The position numbers were made by a program, and so were the translations under genes. The notes under the pieces are model-generated. The model had not been told where the DNA came from and made no database searches. It worked only from the letters and a program-made list of their open reading frames with translations. A DNA stretch of 64,000 nucleotides from Nitratireductor mangrovi (GTDB lineage: Bacteria; Pseudomonadota; Alphaproteobacteria; Rhizobiales; Rhizobiaceae). The stretch covers positions 4,696,001-4,760,000 of the forward strand of contig NZ_CP042301.2 of assembly GCF_007922615.2 (NCBI RefSeq), read 5' to 3'. Positions 45,427 to 55,785 of the stretch are shown here, piece by piece; position 1 is the first letter of the stretch; the number at the start of each line of letters is the position of its first letter.

Positions 45427-46181
45427 CGGCCGTACTGGCCGCTTCGTCAAGGCCGCTGCGCCGCGGGCTGAAGGAGTTCCCGGTTATCACCCGCGCGGCG
45501 CCGGCATATCGCGCACTGACGGGAATTTCGCCAGCACGACAGCTGCCGATCATGCTCGCGGTTGGCGCGAACGGGTCGCGTCGTGTGGCAGCCCGCAAGT
45601 CCGATCCTGCCAACAAACTCCTTGGCCGCAACGACCCCCGTCGGCGGACTCTCAAATACAAGATAGATCGACGTTTCATCGCGGGTTAGGCATGCGCCCA
45701 AGCGCGATGAGCGGACGTCGACGCGTGCGATTCGCCCCCACTCACTCCGCAAGACGGGCATCCGCCTTCGGCAAGCTTCGCCGCTGCGAATCAAGAGATA
45801 CAGCGCCTCTAGCAGCTCGTTTGCCGGCAGCGGAAAACGACCGGGAAAGTTAACCTCGTTAAGGCGATCGCCGGTCGAAACCAGGTCCGTCCATTAACCA
45901 TAGTTGCCGCCGAGGCGCGGAGTTCCCGCGGATTTTCTGCGGGTTTCTGGCGGATTTCCACGAAAACACGGGCGTTTCCGCAGCTTTCTCGCTGCGTCTG
46001 GCTGCGCCATGTCGAGAGCGGCCCGAGGGTCGTTAACCCGATTTACCGTTTATTAAGCATGATCGTTCACAAACGTTAAGACGCGGCGGATCGGATTTCC
46101 GACAGGAAGGGGATGACCCGCGGCAACAGGGGTAACACTTCCGCCCGTGAAGCTCCGGGCAAAAATGAAAAGGGGCCTAGC
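45427..46181. other. Long intergenic region upstream of flagellin
   Basis: This 755-base gap has no convincing gene; a 115-residue minus-strand reading frame lacks recognisable sequence. It turns AT-richer toward flagellin. It holds several TTAACC or GTTAA words, including a full TTAACCAT at 45894-45901 that equals the CtrA half-site, and an 11-bp-phased repeat at 45917-45960. It probably contains the flagellin promoter and leader. Confidence 0.5.
45917..45960. repeat. Four tandem 11-bp repeats upstream of flagellin
   Basis: Four consecutive units of 11 bases begin GCGG: GCGGAGTTCCC, GCGGATTTTCT, GCGGGTTTCTG and GCGGATTTCCA. Weaker in-phase units (GCGTTTCCGCA at 45972, GCTTTCTCGCT at 45983) may continue the series. 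A period of 11 bp puts every unit on the same face of the helix, which suits cooperative protein binding. It lies 220-265 bases before the flagellin start. Confidence 0.5.
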
Positions 46182-47147
46182 GTGTCCAGTATTCTGACCA
46201 ACGCCTCCGCGATGACCGCGCTGAAGAGCCTGCAGGCGACCAACAAGGCGCTTGCCACCACCCAGGCTCGCATTTCCACGGGCTATCGCGTCGCCGAAGC
46301 CAGCGACAACGCCGCCTACTGGTCGATCGCCACCACAATGCGCTCGGACAACAAGGCCCTGCTCACGGTCCAGGACGCACTCGGTCTTGGCGCCGCCAAG
46401 ATCGACATCGCCTATACGGGCATCAACAACACCATCGACGTCGTCGACGAGATCAAGGCCAAGCTGGTCGCCGCCCGCGAGCCCGGCGTCGACCGCGCCA
46501 AGATCCAGGCCGAGATCACGGCACTGCAGGGACAGCTGACCAGCAACGCGGCCGCCTCGTCCTTCTCCGGCGAGAACTGGCTATCGGTCGATTCGAGCGC
46601 CGCCAGCTACAACGCCTCGAAGTCGATCGTCGCATCCTTCACCCGCGCCTCCGACGGCACGGTCTCGGTGTCGACGATCACCATCAATACCGACAGTGTG
46701 AAGCTGTTCGACTCCGCGGTAGACGCGGCCGCAGCCGGTACCGGCATTCTCGACGGTCGCTACGACACGGCGACCGGCGCGCTGCTCGCCGACCAGTCGG
46801 CCGGCGGCTTCACTGTCGCCAACCTCGACATTTCGGCCCTGACCAACAACGCAGCCGACCTGACCACGCTGGACAACTACATTCGCGGTGTGGACGACGC
46901 GATCAGCCGCATGACCAAGGCGGCTTCCGATCTGGGCGCCGCCAAGAAACGCGTCGACCTTCAGGTGTCCTTCGTCAACAGCCTGATGGACGCTATCGAG
47001 CGTGGCGTCGGCTCGCTGGTCGATGCCGACATGAACAAGGAATCGACCCGCCTGCAGGCGCTCCAGGTACAGCAGCAGCTCGGCATCCAGGGTCTTTCGA
47101 TCGCCAATGCCAGCGTCCAGGGTATCCTCTCGCTCTTCCAGGGTTAA
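46182..47147 (+). CDS. Flagellin
   Basis: This encodes 321 residues, short as in rhizobia, with the conserved D0/D1 ends and a small variable centre. The N-terminus is SSILTNASAMTALKSLQATNKALATTQARISTGYRVAEASDNAAYWSIATTM and the C-terminus ESTRLQALQVQQQLGIQGLSIANASVQGILSLF. It polymerises into the flagellar filament after export by the flagellar type III system. GTG 46182 with AAAAGGGG 7 bases upstream is the natural start; an earlier ATG adds an unrelated leader. The gene is monocistronic, with a strong terminator. It is next to the chemotaxis operon. Confidence 0.96.
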   Translation: MSSILTNASAMTALKSLQATNKALATTQARISTGYRVAEASDNAAYWSIATTMRSDNKALLTVQDALGLGAAKIDIAYTGINNTIDVVDEIKAKLVAAREPGVDRAKIQAEITALQGQLTSNAAASSFSGENWLSVDSSAASYNASKSIVASFTRASDGTVSVSTITINTDSVKLFDSAVDAAAAGTGILDGRYDTATGALLADQSAGGFTVANLDISALTNNAADLTTLDNYIRGVDDAISRMTKAASDLGAAKKRVDLQVSFVNSLMDAIERGVGSLVDADMNKESTRLQALQVQQQLGIQGLSIANASVQGILSLFQG

Positions 47148-47202
47148 GGCACCTGAAAGGCATCGCCCGAACGATCTTTCCCCGACTTGACCTCTGGTCC
47201 AG

Positions 47203-47229
47203 GCCGGCGCGCAAGCGCCGGCTTTTTTT
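47203..47229 (+). terminator. Rho-independent terminator of flagellin
   Basis: GCCGGCGC and GCGCCGGC form a perfect 8-bp stem around the stable tetraloop GCAA, followed by seven T. It lies 55 bases after the flagellin stop and is the clearest terminator in the window. Confidence 0.93.
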
Positions 47230-47280
47230 GTCCGCTGGACGGTCGCGAAAGCGGCCGGCGAGGCTTGGATGGTTGATCGG

Positions 47281-47324
47281 AGGTTAACAAGTTGGATGGC
47301 AATCGAATTAACCTTTGTACAAAG
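47281..47324. promoter_or_regulatory. Inverted repeat and 12-bp palindrome upstream of the chemotaxis operon
   Basis: AGGTTAA (47281-47287) and TTAACCT (47308-47314) are inverted arms 20 bases apart. They run into CTTTGTACAAAG (47313-47324), a perfect palindrome. The rest of the 328-base gap after the terminator shows no gene. The site is about 230 bases before the first gene of the receptor-che series, so it is a candidate operator for that operon. Confidence 0.4.
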
Positions 47325-47557
47325 TTTGTTGGCTATCACAGCAGATGCGGCGGCATTGGGGGGCTGCATCCACCAACAGGCATGAGGCCGGGTCGCCGGG
47401 CCGGCTCGTTCGGCATGTGCATTTTTCGCCACGCCCGGCGTTTTTCCGGGAAGAGCCTGCCTTGCATGTTGCCACTCCGGTTCCGAGCCAAATCCTCTCT
47501 TAGTTCTCGTTGCTTCCGCCGTGGCGCGGAAATTTCAGCTTCTTGTGGAGACGCCCG

Positions 47558-48730
47558 ATGATCCTCCTCGACAGACGCGCCGCGATGAAACTCGCACTGG
47601 GCGCGGCCGCCGGCTTCGCCATTCGCCCGATGCCGGCGCTGGCTGAAACAGGCGTTGACGACAAGCGCATACTTTTCGGTCAGGCCGCAGCACTCGAAGG
47701 ACCGGCCTCGGCGCTGGGCACCGGCATGCGCACCGGCATCCTGGCCGCGTTCGAAGAGGCCAACCGGGCCGGCGGCGTCTCGGGCCGCAAGCTCGACCTT
47801 GTGTCGGTTGACGATGGCTATGAACCCGGCAAGGCCATCGCCGCGACAAACCGGCTCATCGAGGATGAAAAGGTCTTCGCACTGATAGGCGCGGTCGGCA
47901 CCCCGACCTCCAACGCCACGCACCCGATTGCCGAAGCGGCCGGGGTACCCTTCATCGGTCCATTCACCGGCGCCGAATCGCTGCGCAATCCGCATAAGCC
48001 AAACATCGTCAACGTCCGCGCCTCCTACTTCCAGGAAACGGAAATGATGGTCGAGCGCATGACGCGCGACCTCGGCGCCAAGCGCATCGCCATCCTTTAC
48101 CAGGACGACGCGTTTGGCCGCGCCGGCCTGGCGGGCACCCGCAAGGCCATGGACAAGCGCGAGATGGCGCTGGTCGCGGAAGGAACCTTCCAGCGTAATA
48201 CCACAGCGGTGAAAATGGCGCTGATCGAGATCCGACGCCAGGAGCCGGACGCGGTGATCCTGATTGGGCCCTACAGACCCTGCGCCGAGTTCATCAGGGT
48301 GGCGCGCAGCATCGATTTCAATCCGCGCTTCATCAACATTTCCTTCGTGGGCAGCAACGCGCTAGCCAAGGAACTCGGCGCCGATGGTGAAGGCGTCTAC
48401 ATCACCCAGGTGGTTCCGTTTCCGGGCGATGCGTCATTGCCGCTGGTCGGCCGCTATCACGCGGCGCTCAAGGCGCATGAACCGGGCGAGCAGCCGGGTT
48501 TCGTGTCGCTCGAAGGCTACATCGTCGGCCTGCTGACCGTGATGGCGCTCGAAAAGGTCTCCGGCGAACCGACCCGCCAGGCCTTCCTCGACGCCGTCAA
48601 GAGTGGCTCTTTCGATCTGGGCGGGCTGACCCTTTCCTACGGCGCCAGCGACAACCAGGGCTCCGACGATGTCTTCCTGACCGTCATCAACAAATCCGGC
48701 GGCTTCGACGCCGTCACAGCGATCGGGTGA
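47558..48730 (+). CDS. Periplasmic ligand-binding protein (LivJ/AmiC-like), probable chemotaxis co-receptor
   Basis: This encodes 390 residues of the leucine/amide-binding family: [72 protein letters not shown] and [17 protein letters not shown]. The N-terminus [16 protein letters not shown] has twin arginines with a K at the Tat-motif position, so export may use the Tat route. No ABC permease or ATPase genes are nearby. Instead the stop overlaps the first possible start of a chemoreceptor gene (GTGA), suggesting it delivers its ligand to that receptor. ATG 47558 follows GGAG. Confidence 0.9.
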   Translation: MILLDRRAAMKLALGAAAGFAIRPMPALAETGVDDKRILFGQAAALEGPASALGTGMRTGILAAFEEANRAGGVSGRKLDLVSVDDGYEPGKAIAATNRLIEDEKVFALIGAVGTPTSNATHPIAEAAGVPFIGPFTGAESLRNPHKPNIVNVRASYFQETEMMVERMTRDLGAKRIAILYQDDAFGRAGLAGTRKAMDKREMALVAEGTFQRNTTAVKMALIEIRRQEPDAVILIGPYRPCAEFIRVARSIDFNPRFINISFVGSNALAKELGADGEGVYITQVVPFPGDASLPLVGRYHAALKAHEPGEQPGFVSLEGYIVGLLTVMALEKVSGEPTRQAFLDAVKSGSFDLGGLTLSYGASDNQGSDDVFLTVINKSGGFDAVTAIG

Positions 48731-48801
48731 AGGCCATGCGCAACGACGATCATCTGACACCCGAGACTGCAGTTTCTGGCGGGATTTCCGGAGAGCGGGA
48801 C

Positions 48802-51264
48802 GTGAACGAACGAAACGATCATTTCGACGACCCCGATCTCCACGATGACGAGTCCCAAGAGGCGGAGGCGCCCCGCGAGGTGAAACCGTCGCGCTTCGGC
48901 ATCAAGGCGCGCCTCATCGGCGCCTTCATCGTCGTGACCGGACTGACGCTGGCGGCATGTTTCGTCAGCTACCGCTCCTTCGTGGCGATCGATCGCAGTT
49001 TTGCACAGGTCACCCAGGAAAGCCTGCCGCAGATGGAACTCGCCTTGTCGATCTCGCGCCAGGGCGGCGAGGTGGCCGGTCTGGCGTCGGCGATCGCCAT
49101 TGCCGACGACGCGGGTTCGCTCGGCTCACTCAGTGAGCGAATCAGTGCGCGCGAGCAGGAACTTGGTGCGGAGATCGCCACCCTGGTCGACAAGGGCGTC
49201 GACGAGGGCATCGTTTCCGGCCTTGAGGGGCGCTTGTCCGACCTGTCCCAGATGGGGCGTGAACTGGTCGCCATGAAGAACCGCCAGTTCGAATTGCGCG
49301 GCGAACGCGTCGCCATCACCGAGGCGACGCTCGCAGCCCATGGCGCACTGACCGAGATCATGGTGCCGGTGATCGACGATGCCGGCTTCAACCTGCACAT
49401 GGGTCTCGAAGGCCTGATCAAGACGATCGATCCCTTCATGCTGATGGCGACGGTCAAGCGCCTGGCCGACGTCCAGCTGACCCAGCTCTACAACGCCTGG
49501 GCATTGCGCACGGAGGCGAACCACGCCCTCGGCATCTTCGCCGAGGCCTCGCTTGCCGAAAGCGCCAGCGTACTCGTGAATTTGTCGGACCGGTTCACTG
49601 CGACGACTGCCAAGGTCGACAAGGCAGTGGCTTCGCTGCCGCCCGAAGCGGTGACCGAGCGGCTGCAGGAGGGCGTTGCCGCACTGATGCAGCCCGGCCG
49701 CGCCGAGCGCTCGATCTTCGTCATCAGGCGCGAGGAGATCGAGGCTGCCTCAGCCGTCAACGGGCTGGTGGCAAGGTATCAGGAAAGCCAGGCCGGCCTG
49801 ACGGCTGGCATGCAGGAACTCGTTACGACGACGCAGACGCGGTCGCACCAGTTCATCGACAGCGCGGAAAGCAGCCTCGCCGATGCCAAGACGTATCTGA
49901 TGGTGCTTGCCGCCTTCAGCCTTCTGGTGTCGATGGCGATCGCCTGGTTCTATGTTTCCAACAGCGTCCTGCGCCGCCTGTCGCGTATTCACCAGGTGAT
50001 CTCGGCGCTCGCCGCCGGTGACCTCGATCTGCAGCTTTCCGAGCGTGACCGCAGCCGGCGCGACGAACTCGGCGAGATTGCCCGCGCCGTGGAGATCTTC
50101 CGTGACAATGCTGTGGCCAAGGTCACGGCAGAGGCGCAGGCCGAAGAGCATCGCACGCAGACCGAGGTGGAACGGCGCCGCAACGCCGACATGTCCGCTT
50201 CGGCGGCCGAGAAGCAGGCCTTCGTGGTGCGCTCGCTCGGCGAAGGCCTCGAGAAGCTCGCTTCCGGCGACCTGACCTACCGCCTCGAAGAAGCGTTCGC
50301 CGAGGAGTACCGCAAGCTCCAGGACGACTTCAACCGGGCGATCGCCGCCCTGCACGACGTCATGGGCGGTATCGTCGTCAGTTCGAACAACATGCGCACG
50401 GGCAGCGGCGAGATATCGACGGCCGCGGACGTGTTCGCGCGCCGCATCGAACAGCAGGCCGCCAGCCTCGAGGAAACGGCGGCCGCGCTTAACGAGATCA
50501 CCTCCAACGTCAAGCGTACCGCTGACGGGGCTGGTCGTGCTCGCAACGTCGTCAACGCCGCCAAGGACGATGCCGAACGGTCCGGTGAGGTGGTAACGCG
50601 CGCCGTCGCGGCCATGAACGAGATCGAGAAATCGTCGGAACAGATCGGCCAGATCATCGGCATCATCGACGAGATCGCCTTCCAGACCAACCTGCTGGCC
50701 CTCAATGCCGGTGTCGAGGCCGCGCGCGCTGGCGAAGCGGGTCGGGGCTTTGCCGTCGTCGCCCAGGAGGTGCGGGCGCTGGCCCAGCGCTCCGCCGAGG
50801 CGGCCAAGGAGATCAAGGGGCTGATCTCGGCCTCCGGCGAGCAGGTGGGCTGCGGCGTGGCCCTGGTCGGCGAGACCGGCGAGGCGCTTCGCGCGATCGT
50901 CGGCAAGGTTGCCGAGATCAGCGACACCGTCGTCGAAATCGCCGCCAGCGCGGAAGAGCAGGCAACGGGGCTTCAGCAGATCAATACTGCTGTCAACCAC
51001 ATGGACGAATCGACCCAGCAGAACGCCGCCATGGTCGAGCAGTCGACGGCGGCGAGCCATGGGCTGGCCAAGGAAGCGAGCCAGCTCGCCACGCTGATCG
51101 GGCGTTTCCGCATTGCGGGCGCGGTGGCTGCGGCATCCGAACCGGCCTCCGCGCCCGCCGGAGTGCCCGCGAAGGGCCAGGTCGCGATGCGCACGACCGG
51201 TCGCGCCGCCGTGGCGGCCGCGGCCGAGGCGGTCGACGTCGATGACGGCTGGGAGGAGTTCTGA
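48802..51264 (+). CDS. Methyl-accepting chemotaxis protein
   Basis: This encodes 820 residues. TM1 is at about 38-58, a long periplasmic helical domain runs to about 365, TM2 is at about 366-390, then HAMP segments and the signalling hairpin with [41 protein letters not shown]. The C-terminus is GWEEF, matching the xWxxF pentapeptide that tethers CheR or CheB. GTG 48802 has CCGGAGAG 6 bases upstream. GTG 48727, which overlaps the binding-protein stop, and ATG 48736 are alternative starts adding about 25 residues. It heads the che gene cluster. Confidence 0.93.
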   Translation: MNERNDHFDDPDLHDDESQEAEAPREVKPSRFGIKARLIGAFIVVTGLTLAACFVSYRSFVAIDRSFAQVTQESLPQMELALSISRQGGEVAGLASAIAIADDAGSLGSLSERISAREQELGAEIATLVDKGVDEGIVSGLEGRLSDLSQMGRELVAMKNRQFELRGERVAITEATLAAHGALTEIMVPVIDDAGFNLHMGLEGLIKTIDPFMLMATVKRLADVQLTQLYNAWALRTEANHALGIFAEASLAESASVLVNLSDRFTATTAKVDKAVASLPPEAVTERLQEGVAALMQPGRAERSIFVIRREEIEAASAVNGLVARYQESQAGLTAGMQELVTTTQTRSHQFIDSAESSLADAKTYLMVLAAFSLLVSMAIAWFYVSNSVLRRLSRIHQVISALAAGDLDLQLSERDRSRRDELGEIARAVEIFRDNAVAKVTAEAQAEEHRTQTEVERRRNADMSASAAEKQAFVVRSLGEGLEKLASGDLTYRLEEAFAEEYRKLQDDFNRAIAALHDVMGGIVVSSNNMRTGSGEISTAADVFARRIEQQAASLEETAAALNEITSNVKRTADGAGRARNVVNAAKDDAERSGEVVTRAVAAMNEIEKSSEQIGQIIGIIDEIAFQTNLLALNAGVEAARAGEAGRGFAVVAQEVRALAQRSAEAAKEIKGLISASGEQVGCGVALVGETGEALRAIVGKVAEISDTVVEIAASAEEQATGLQQINTAVNHMDESTQQNAAMVEQSTAASHGLAKEASQLATLIGRFRIAGAVAAASEPASAPAGVPAKGQVAMRTTGRAAVAAAAEAVDVDDGWEEF

Positions 51265-51564
51265 TGGCCGTGGTGGTCGCGCCATCGCGAAGCCCGGGAT
51301 GTCCAGCCGTCTCCGGCAGGCGCATGCGCGCGGCAGCGTTAACAAGTGTTAAACCAATGCATGCGAATCCTTGCTGGGCAGGGATTGGCGAGGACGGCGC
51401 CAAAGGCATGACGCCGCTCCCGCACTCCGGTTTTCCCGGGATGAAGATCATGGACAGGCGGCTTTCCGGCGTCGCGCGGCCTGCGCGCAATGCTCCGGCA
51501 ACGACTGTCGCCGTCCGTGGGCGGGGCGAGACCCGAACTGTGGGGCATTGAGGGGAATGGGCAA
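51265..51564. other. Intergenic region between the chemoreceptor and STAS genes
   Basis: These 300 bases contain no convincing gene on either strand. GTTAACAAGTGTTAA near 51338 shares the word GTTAACAAGT with the region at 47284 upstream of the binding-protein gene. An internal promoter for the che genes could lie here. No terminator-type hairpin was found. Confidence 0.4.
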
Positions 51565-51852
51565 ATGAAGGCGGGAACCTCGGAAGCCGTGAAGCTGGAG
51601 CCGGTGCTCGACATCACCGCCGCTGGACCGCTCGTCGCGGAGTTCCTGAAGGTGCGGGGCAAGGATGTCGTCGTCGACGCCTCCGCGGTCGAGAAGATCG
51701 GAGCCCAGTGCATTCAGGTGTTGCTGTCGGCGTCGGGAACCTGGGCGCATGACGGCATGGAATTTGAGCTGGCGAAGCCTTCGCAGGCCTTTGCCGAAAG
51801 CCTCGAAACCGTGGGGCTTGAAGTCGCCAATATGAGCGTGAGGAACGTTTGA
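51565..51852 (+). CDS. STAS-domain protein of the che operon
   Basis: This encodes 95 residues, a single STAS domain: VKLEPVLDITAAGPLVAEFLKVRGKDVVVDASAVEKIGAQCIQVLLSA. In anti-anti-sigma proteins a Ser after the Asp at this place is phosphorylated; here the stretch reads DASAVEKIG. Rhizobial che operons carry a similar small gene (often called orf2) between the receptor and cheY1. Its role there is not settled. AGGGGA precedes ATG 51565. The gap to cheY1 is one base. Confidence 0.9.
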   Translation: MKAGTSEAVKLEPVLDITAAGPLVAEFLKVRGKDVVVDASAVEKIGAQCIQVLLSASGTWAHDGMEFELAKPSQAFAESLETVGLEVANMSVRNV

Positions 51853-51853
51853 G

Positions 51854-52219
51854 ATGACCAAGACAGTATTGACCGTCGATGACTCGCGGACCATCCGGGA
51901 AATGTTGCGCGCCACCCTGACCGAAGCCGGCATGAACGTGCTGCAGGCCGAGGACGGCGTTCACGGGCTGGAGGTGCTGCGGGGCGCGCGCCCGGATGTC
52001 ATCGTCACCGACATCAACATGCCGCGCATGGACGGTTTCGGCTTCATCGAGGCGGTGCGCGGCGACGAACAGCATCGCGCCATCCCGATTCTCGTGCTGA
52101 CGACCGAAAGCGTCGACGACAAGAAGGACCGCGCCCGACGCCTTGGCGCCACCGGCTGGATCGTCAAGCCTTTCGACCCGGCCAAGCTGGTCAATGCGAT
52201 CAACCGCGTAGCGGCCTGA
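51854..52219 (+). CDS. cheY1: Chemotaxis response regulator CheY1
   Basis: This encodes 121 residues, a lone receiver domain. The acidic pair is in LTVDDSR, the phosphorylated Asp is D53 in VTDINMPRMDG, the switch Thr is in VLTTES and the Lys in VKPFDP. In rhizobia with two CheY proteins, one drives the motor and the other acts as a phosphate sink; CheY1 by operon position is usually the sink. It directly precedes cheA. Confidence 0.94.
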   Translation: MTKTVLTVDDSRTIREMLRATLTEAGMNVLQAEDGVHGLEVLRGARPDVIVTDINMPRMDGFGFIEAVRGDEQHRAIPILVLTTESVDDKKDRARRLGATGWIVKPFDPAKLVNAINRVAA

Positions 52220-52238
52220 AAACCCGGAGAACGTGCCA

Positions 52239-54434
52239 GTGGATACGATGGCGGCAATCAAGCAGACGTTCTTCCAGGAGTGTGAAGAACAGCTTGCCGA
52301 ACTCGAGACCGGGCTCCTCGCGATCGAAAGCGAGCAGAGCGACGAGGACACGATCAACGCTGTCTTCCGGGCGGTGCATTCGATCAAGGGCGGAGCCGGG
52401 GCCTTCGGCCTCGACGAACTGGTTCGTTTCGCGCACACATTCGAGACCGTGCTCGACCTCATGCGCGGCGCTCAGATCGACGCCTCGCCGCCCCTGATCA
52501 AGCTCATGCTGCGCTCGTCGGACATCCTCGCCGACCTTGTGCGCTATTCGCGCGACGGCGGCGACATGGACCAGGGCCGCGTTGCCCAGCTCCACGATGA
52601 ATTGACTCGCATCGTCGATCCTGACGGCGCCCCCGAGCCGGCGGCCGAAGCGGCGCCCGTGGTGACTGATGACGGTGAGGATTCCCCCGCCGAGGGCGAC
52701 GATTTCTATCCGATTACCGTGTCATTTGACGATCTTGTCGGTGACGACGGTGAGGCCGCCGGCGCCAACGTCTTCAAGGTGTGGTTCAGGCCGAAGCCGG
52801 AACTCTACGCCAAGGCCAACGACGCCTCGAAGCTGCTGCGCGAACTGTGCGCGCTGGGGGAGGCCGACGTCGCCTGCGACATCTCCGAGGTCCCGCTGCT
52901 GGGCGAACTCGACCCCGAGGGCGCCTATCTCGCCTGGAACGTTCGCCTTTCGACCGAGTCGGATGAGGCCGCCGTTCGCGAGGTTTTCGAGTTTGTCGAG
53001 TTCGACTGCGATATCAGGATCGAAGCCGAGCCGGCCGTGGACGCCGATTTCGAGTTCACGCCGGAGCCGGTAGCCGAGGTCGATGCCCCCGCCGCCATCG
53101 CCGCCAACGATCAGCCGGCCATACCGGAGGCGGTCATGGAACGGCTGGCAGAAGTCGTGGCCGAACCGGCGGCGAAGCCGGCTGCGGCGGCGAATGCGCC
53201 CGCCACGCCGGCGCAGCAGGTGCAGACCACCATCCGCGTCGATCTCGACCGCGTCGACCGGCTGATCGATCTCGTCGGCGAGCTCGTCATCAACCAGTCG
53301 ATGCTTGCCCAGCGAGTGACGGAAGCCGGCATCGCTCGGCTGTCGGAGGTGGCCGTCGGGCTCGACGACCTCGAGCAGCTGACCCGAGAGATCCAGGATT
53401 CGGTGATGGCGATCCGCGCCCAGCCGGTACGCCCGATCTTCCAGCGCATGTCGCGCGTCGTGCGCGAGGTCGCCGACATGACCGGCAAGTCGGTGCGGCT
53501 GATCTCGGAAGGCGAGAACTGCGAGGTCGACAAGACCGTCATCGAGCGGCTGACCGACCCGCTGACGCACATGATCCGCAACGCCATCGACCACGGCCTG
53601 GAAAAGCCCGAGGACCGGGTCAAGGCCGGCAAGCCCGAACAGGGTGTCGTCCGGATGACCGCGGCGCACCGTTCCGGCCGTGTGATCATCGAGGTTTCCG
53701 ACGACGGCTGCGGCATCAACCGCGAGCGCGTCAAGGAAATCGCCGTCAAGAAGGGCATCATCGACGCCGGCGCCCAGCTTGCCGACAACGAGATCGACGA
53801 CCTGATCTTCGCGCCGGGCTTCTCGACCGCCAGCTCGGTCTCCGACGTTTCGGGCCGCGGCGTCGGCATGGACGTGGTCAAGCGCTCCATCCAGGCGCTC
53901 GGCGGGCGCATCGCGATCAGCTCCAAGCCGGGCAAGGGTACCGTGTTTACGCTCAGCCTGCCGCTGACTCTCGCCGTCCTCGACGGCATGGTGGTGACGG
54001 TGGCCGGGCAGACACTGGTGGTGCCGCTGACGGCGATCGTGGAAACGCTGCAGCCCAAGAAGTCCGACGTTCACGGCCTTGGCGAGACCGCCCGTGTCAT
54101 CTCGACCCGGGGCTCGTTCATTCCGCTGATCGATGTCGGCCGCGAACTGGGCTATCGCGGCACCGAGGCCGATCCGGTCGGCAGCGTCGCGATCATGGTC
54201 GAATCGGAGAACCGGGCCCAGAGCGCGCTTCTCGTCGACGGCATCATCGGCCAGCAGCAGGTCGTCATAAAGAGCCTTGAAACCAATTACGGGCATGTCT
54301 TCGGCGTGGCCGCGGCGACGATCCTCGGCGATGGCCGCGTCGCGGTCATTCTCGACGTCGACGCCATCGTCGCCGGCAGCCGTTCGGAACCGTCGCGTGC
54401 CGAACCAGCAAACCGAAAGAGGAACGCAGCATGA
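52239..54434 (+). CDS. cheA: Chemotaxis histidine kinase CheA
   Basis: This encodes 731 residues. The HPt domain has phospho-acceptor H47 in [15 protein letters not shown] Pro/Ala-rich region and P2-like segment lead to the dimerisation helices ([23 protein letters not shown]), the ATPase domain with [26 protein letters not shown] and [11 protein letters not shown], then a CheW-like end. It phosphorylates CheY1, CheY2 and CheB. GTG 52239 gives the family start [19 protein letters not shown] with GGAGA 9 bases upstream; GTG 52233 is too close to that site. Confidence 0.96.
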   Translation: MDTMAAIKQTFFQECEEQLAELETGLLAIESEQSDEDTINAVFRAVHSIKGGAGAFGLDELVRFAHTFETVLDLMRGAQIDASPPLIKLMLRSSDILADLVRYSRDGGDMDQGRVAQLHDELTRIVDPDGAPEPAAEAAPVVTDDGEDSPAEGDDFYPITVSFDDLVGDDGEAAGANVFKVWFRPKPELYAKANDASKLLRELCALGEADVACDISEVPLLGELDPEGAYLAWNVRLSTESDEAAVREVFEFVEFDCDIRIEAEPAVDADFEFTPEPVAEVDAPAAIAANDQPAIPEAVMERLAEVVAEPAAKPAAAANAPATPAQQVQTTIRVDLDRVDRLIDLVGELVINQSMLAQRVTEAGIARLSEVAVGLDDLEQLTREIQDSVMAIRAQPVRPIFQRMSRVVREVADMTGKSVRLISEGENCEVDKTVIERLTDPLTHMIRNAIDHGLEKPEDRVKAGKPEQGVVRMTAAHRSGRVIIEVSDDGCGINRERVKEIAVKKGIIDAGAQLADNEIDDLIFAPGFSTASSVSDVSGRGVGMDVVKRSIQALGGRIAISSKPGKGTVFTLSLPLTLAVLDGMVVTVAGQTLVVPLTAIVETLQPKKSDVHGLGETARVISTRGSFIPLIDVGRELGYRGTEADPVGSVAIMVESENRAQSALLVDGIIGQQQVVIKSLETNYGHVFGVAAATILGDGRVAVILDVDAIVAGSRSEPSRAEPANRKRNAA

Positions 54435-54907
54435 TGCAGGCCAAGGAAAACGACGCTTTGAAAAACAGCGAGCTGATCGCCTTCAGGCTCGGCGAGCAGG
54501 AATTCTGCCTCGATATCATGTCGGTGCGCGACATCAGGGGCTGGACGCCGACGACCCCGCTGCCGCACTCGCCGGCCTATGTGAAGGGCGTGATCAACCT
54601 GCGCGGCTCGGTGCTGCCGGTGATCGACCTGTCCGCCCGTCTCGGCTTCCCGACCACGGAGCCGACCGCGCGCCACGTGATCATCGTCACCCAGGTCGGC
54701 AACCAGTCGGTCGGCCTGCTGGTCGACGCGGTCTCGGACATTCTGACGATCACCTCCGAATCGATCCAGCCGACGCCGGACGTCGCCTCCGAGCTGGCGC
54801 GCTGCTTCATGAAGGGCGTGCTGGCGATCGAGGGCCGCATGATCAGCCTGATCGGCCTCGACAGCGTCATCCAGTCGACGCACGAGGGAACGGGAACGCT
54901 GAATTGA
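54431..54907 (+). CDS. cheW: Chemotaxis coupling protein CheW
   Basis: This encodes 158 residues: [60 protein letters not shown] and [17 protein letters not shown]. It links receptors to CheA at the cell pole or membrane. ATG 54431 overlaps the cheA stop by 4 bases and has GAGGAA 7 bases before it. The cheR start overlaps its own stop. Confidence 0.95.
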   Translation: MMQAKENDALKNSELIAFRLGEQEFCLDIMSVRDIRGWTPTTPLPHSPAYVKGVINLRGSVLPVIDLSARLGFPTTEPTARHVIIVTQVGNQSVGLLVDAVSDILTITSESIQPTPDVASELARCFMKGVLAIEGRMISLIGLDSVIQSTHEGTGTLN

Positions 54908-55785
54908 GCCAAGCCGCCGCGCCTCAGACGTCCGGTATCGTTCCTGGTGAGTATCTGCTCACCGAGGAGGATTTTCGCCGCATTGCGTCGATCCTCCACG
55001 ATCATGCCGGAATCCAGTTGTCGGAGGCCAAGGCGGCACTCGTCTACGCCCGGCTGGCCAAACGGCTGCGGGCGCTTGGCCTGGAGAGTTTTCGCGACTA
55101 TTGCACCCTGGTGGCGGGTTCGAGCGGGCTCGACGAGCGCCAGCGCATGGTCGCGGCGCTCACCACAAACGTCACCAAGTTCTTTCGCGAAGCGCATCAT
55201 TTCGAGCACCTGAAACAAAAGGTGCTGCCGGGCCTGCTTGACAGGGCGCGGCGCGGCGAGGAAGTCCGGATCTGGTCGGCCGGCTGCTCGAACGGCCAGG
55301 AGCCCTACACGATCGCGCTGGTGCTGTTGTCGGTGATGCCCGACGTCGCGCGCCACGACATCCGCATCCTTGCGACCGACATCGACCCCAACATGATCGC
55401 GGAAGGGCGCGCCGGCGAATACCCCGAAAGCGCGCTGACCGACGTGCCGGCCGAGATGCGGCGGCGCTGGCTGCAGCGCGTCTCCTCGACGGGCGAGACA
55501 CGTTTCCAGGTCGCCGACGAGGTGCAGAGCCTGGTCGCGTTCCGCGAACTCAACCTGTTCGCCAAATGGCCGATGAAGAAGCGTTTCGACGTCATCTTCT
55601 GCCGCAACGTGGTGATCTATTTCGACAAGACCAAGCAGGCCGAGCTGTGGACGCGCTTTTCCGCCGCGCTCAAGCCCGGCGGGCATCTTTATATCGGCCA
55701 TTCCGAACGCGTTTCGGGGCCGTCCGCAGACCATTTCGTCGCTGACGGCGTCACGACCTGGCGCCAGACAAGGGGGGGAGTGTGA
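54904..55785 (+). CDS. cheR: Chemoreceptor methyltransferase CheR
   Basis: This encodes 293 residues. An N-terminal helical domain ([25 protein letters not shown]) precedes the SAM-binding Rossmann part: [42 protein letters not shown] and [18 protein letters not shown]. It methylates receptor glutamates. TTG 54904 overlaps the cheW stop (TTGA); no ATG fits the family N-terminus, while longer in-frame starts lie inside cheW and cheA. The xWxxF end of the receptor at 48802-51264 may tether it. Confidence 0.94.
   Translation: MSQAAAPQTSGIVPGEYLLTEEDFRRIASILHDHAGIQLSEAKAALVYARLAKRLRALGLESFRDYCTLVAGSSGLDERQRMVAALTTNVTKFFREAHHFEHLKQKVLPGLLDRARRGEEVRIWSAGCSNGQEPYTIALVLLSVMPDVARHDIRILATDIDPNMIAEGRAGEYPESALTDVPAEMRRRWLQRVSSTGETRFQVADEVQSLVAFRELNLFAKWPMKKRFDVIFCRNVVIYFDKTKQAELWTRFSAALKPGGHLYIGHSERVSGPSADHFVADGVTTWRQTRGGV

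Noticed and set aside
45447..45794. 115-codon minus-strand open frame before flagellin
   Set aside because: It is rich in Arg, Cys and Ala without a family pattern, and I could not find a clear ribosome site. It could be a decayed gene, but the support is too weak to list.
47230..47557. Small genes in the gap after flagellin
   Set aside because: The two plus-strand frames of 60-90 codons are Arg/Cys-rich and without convincing starts; only the palindromes stand out.
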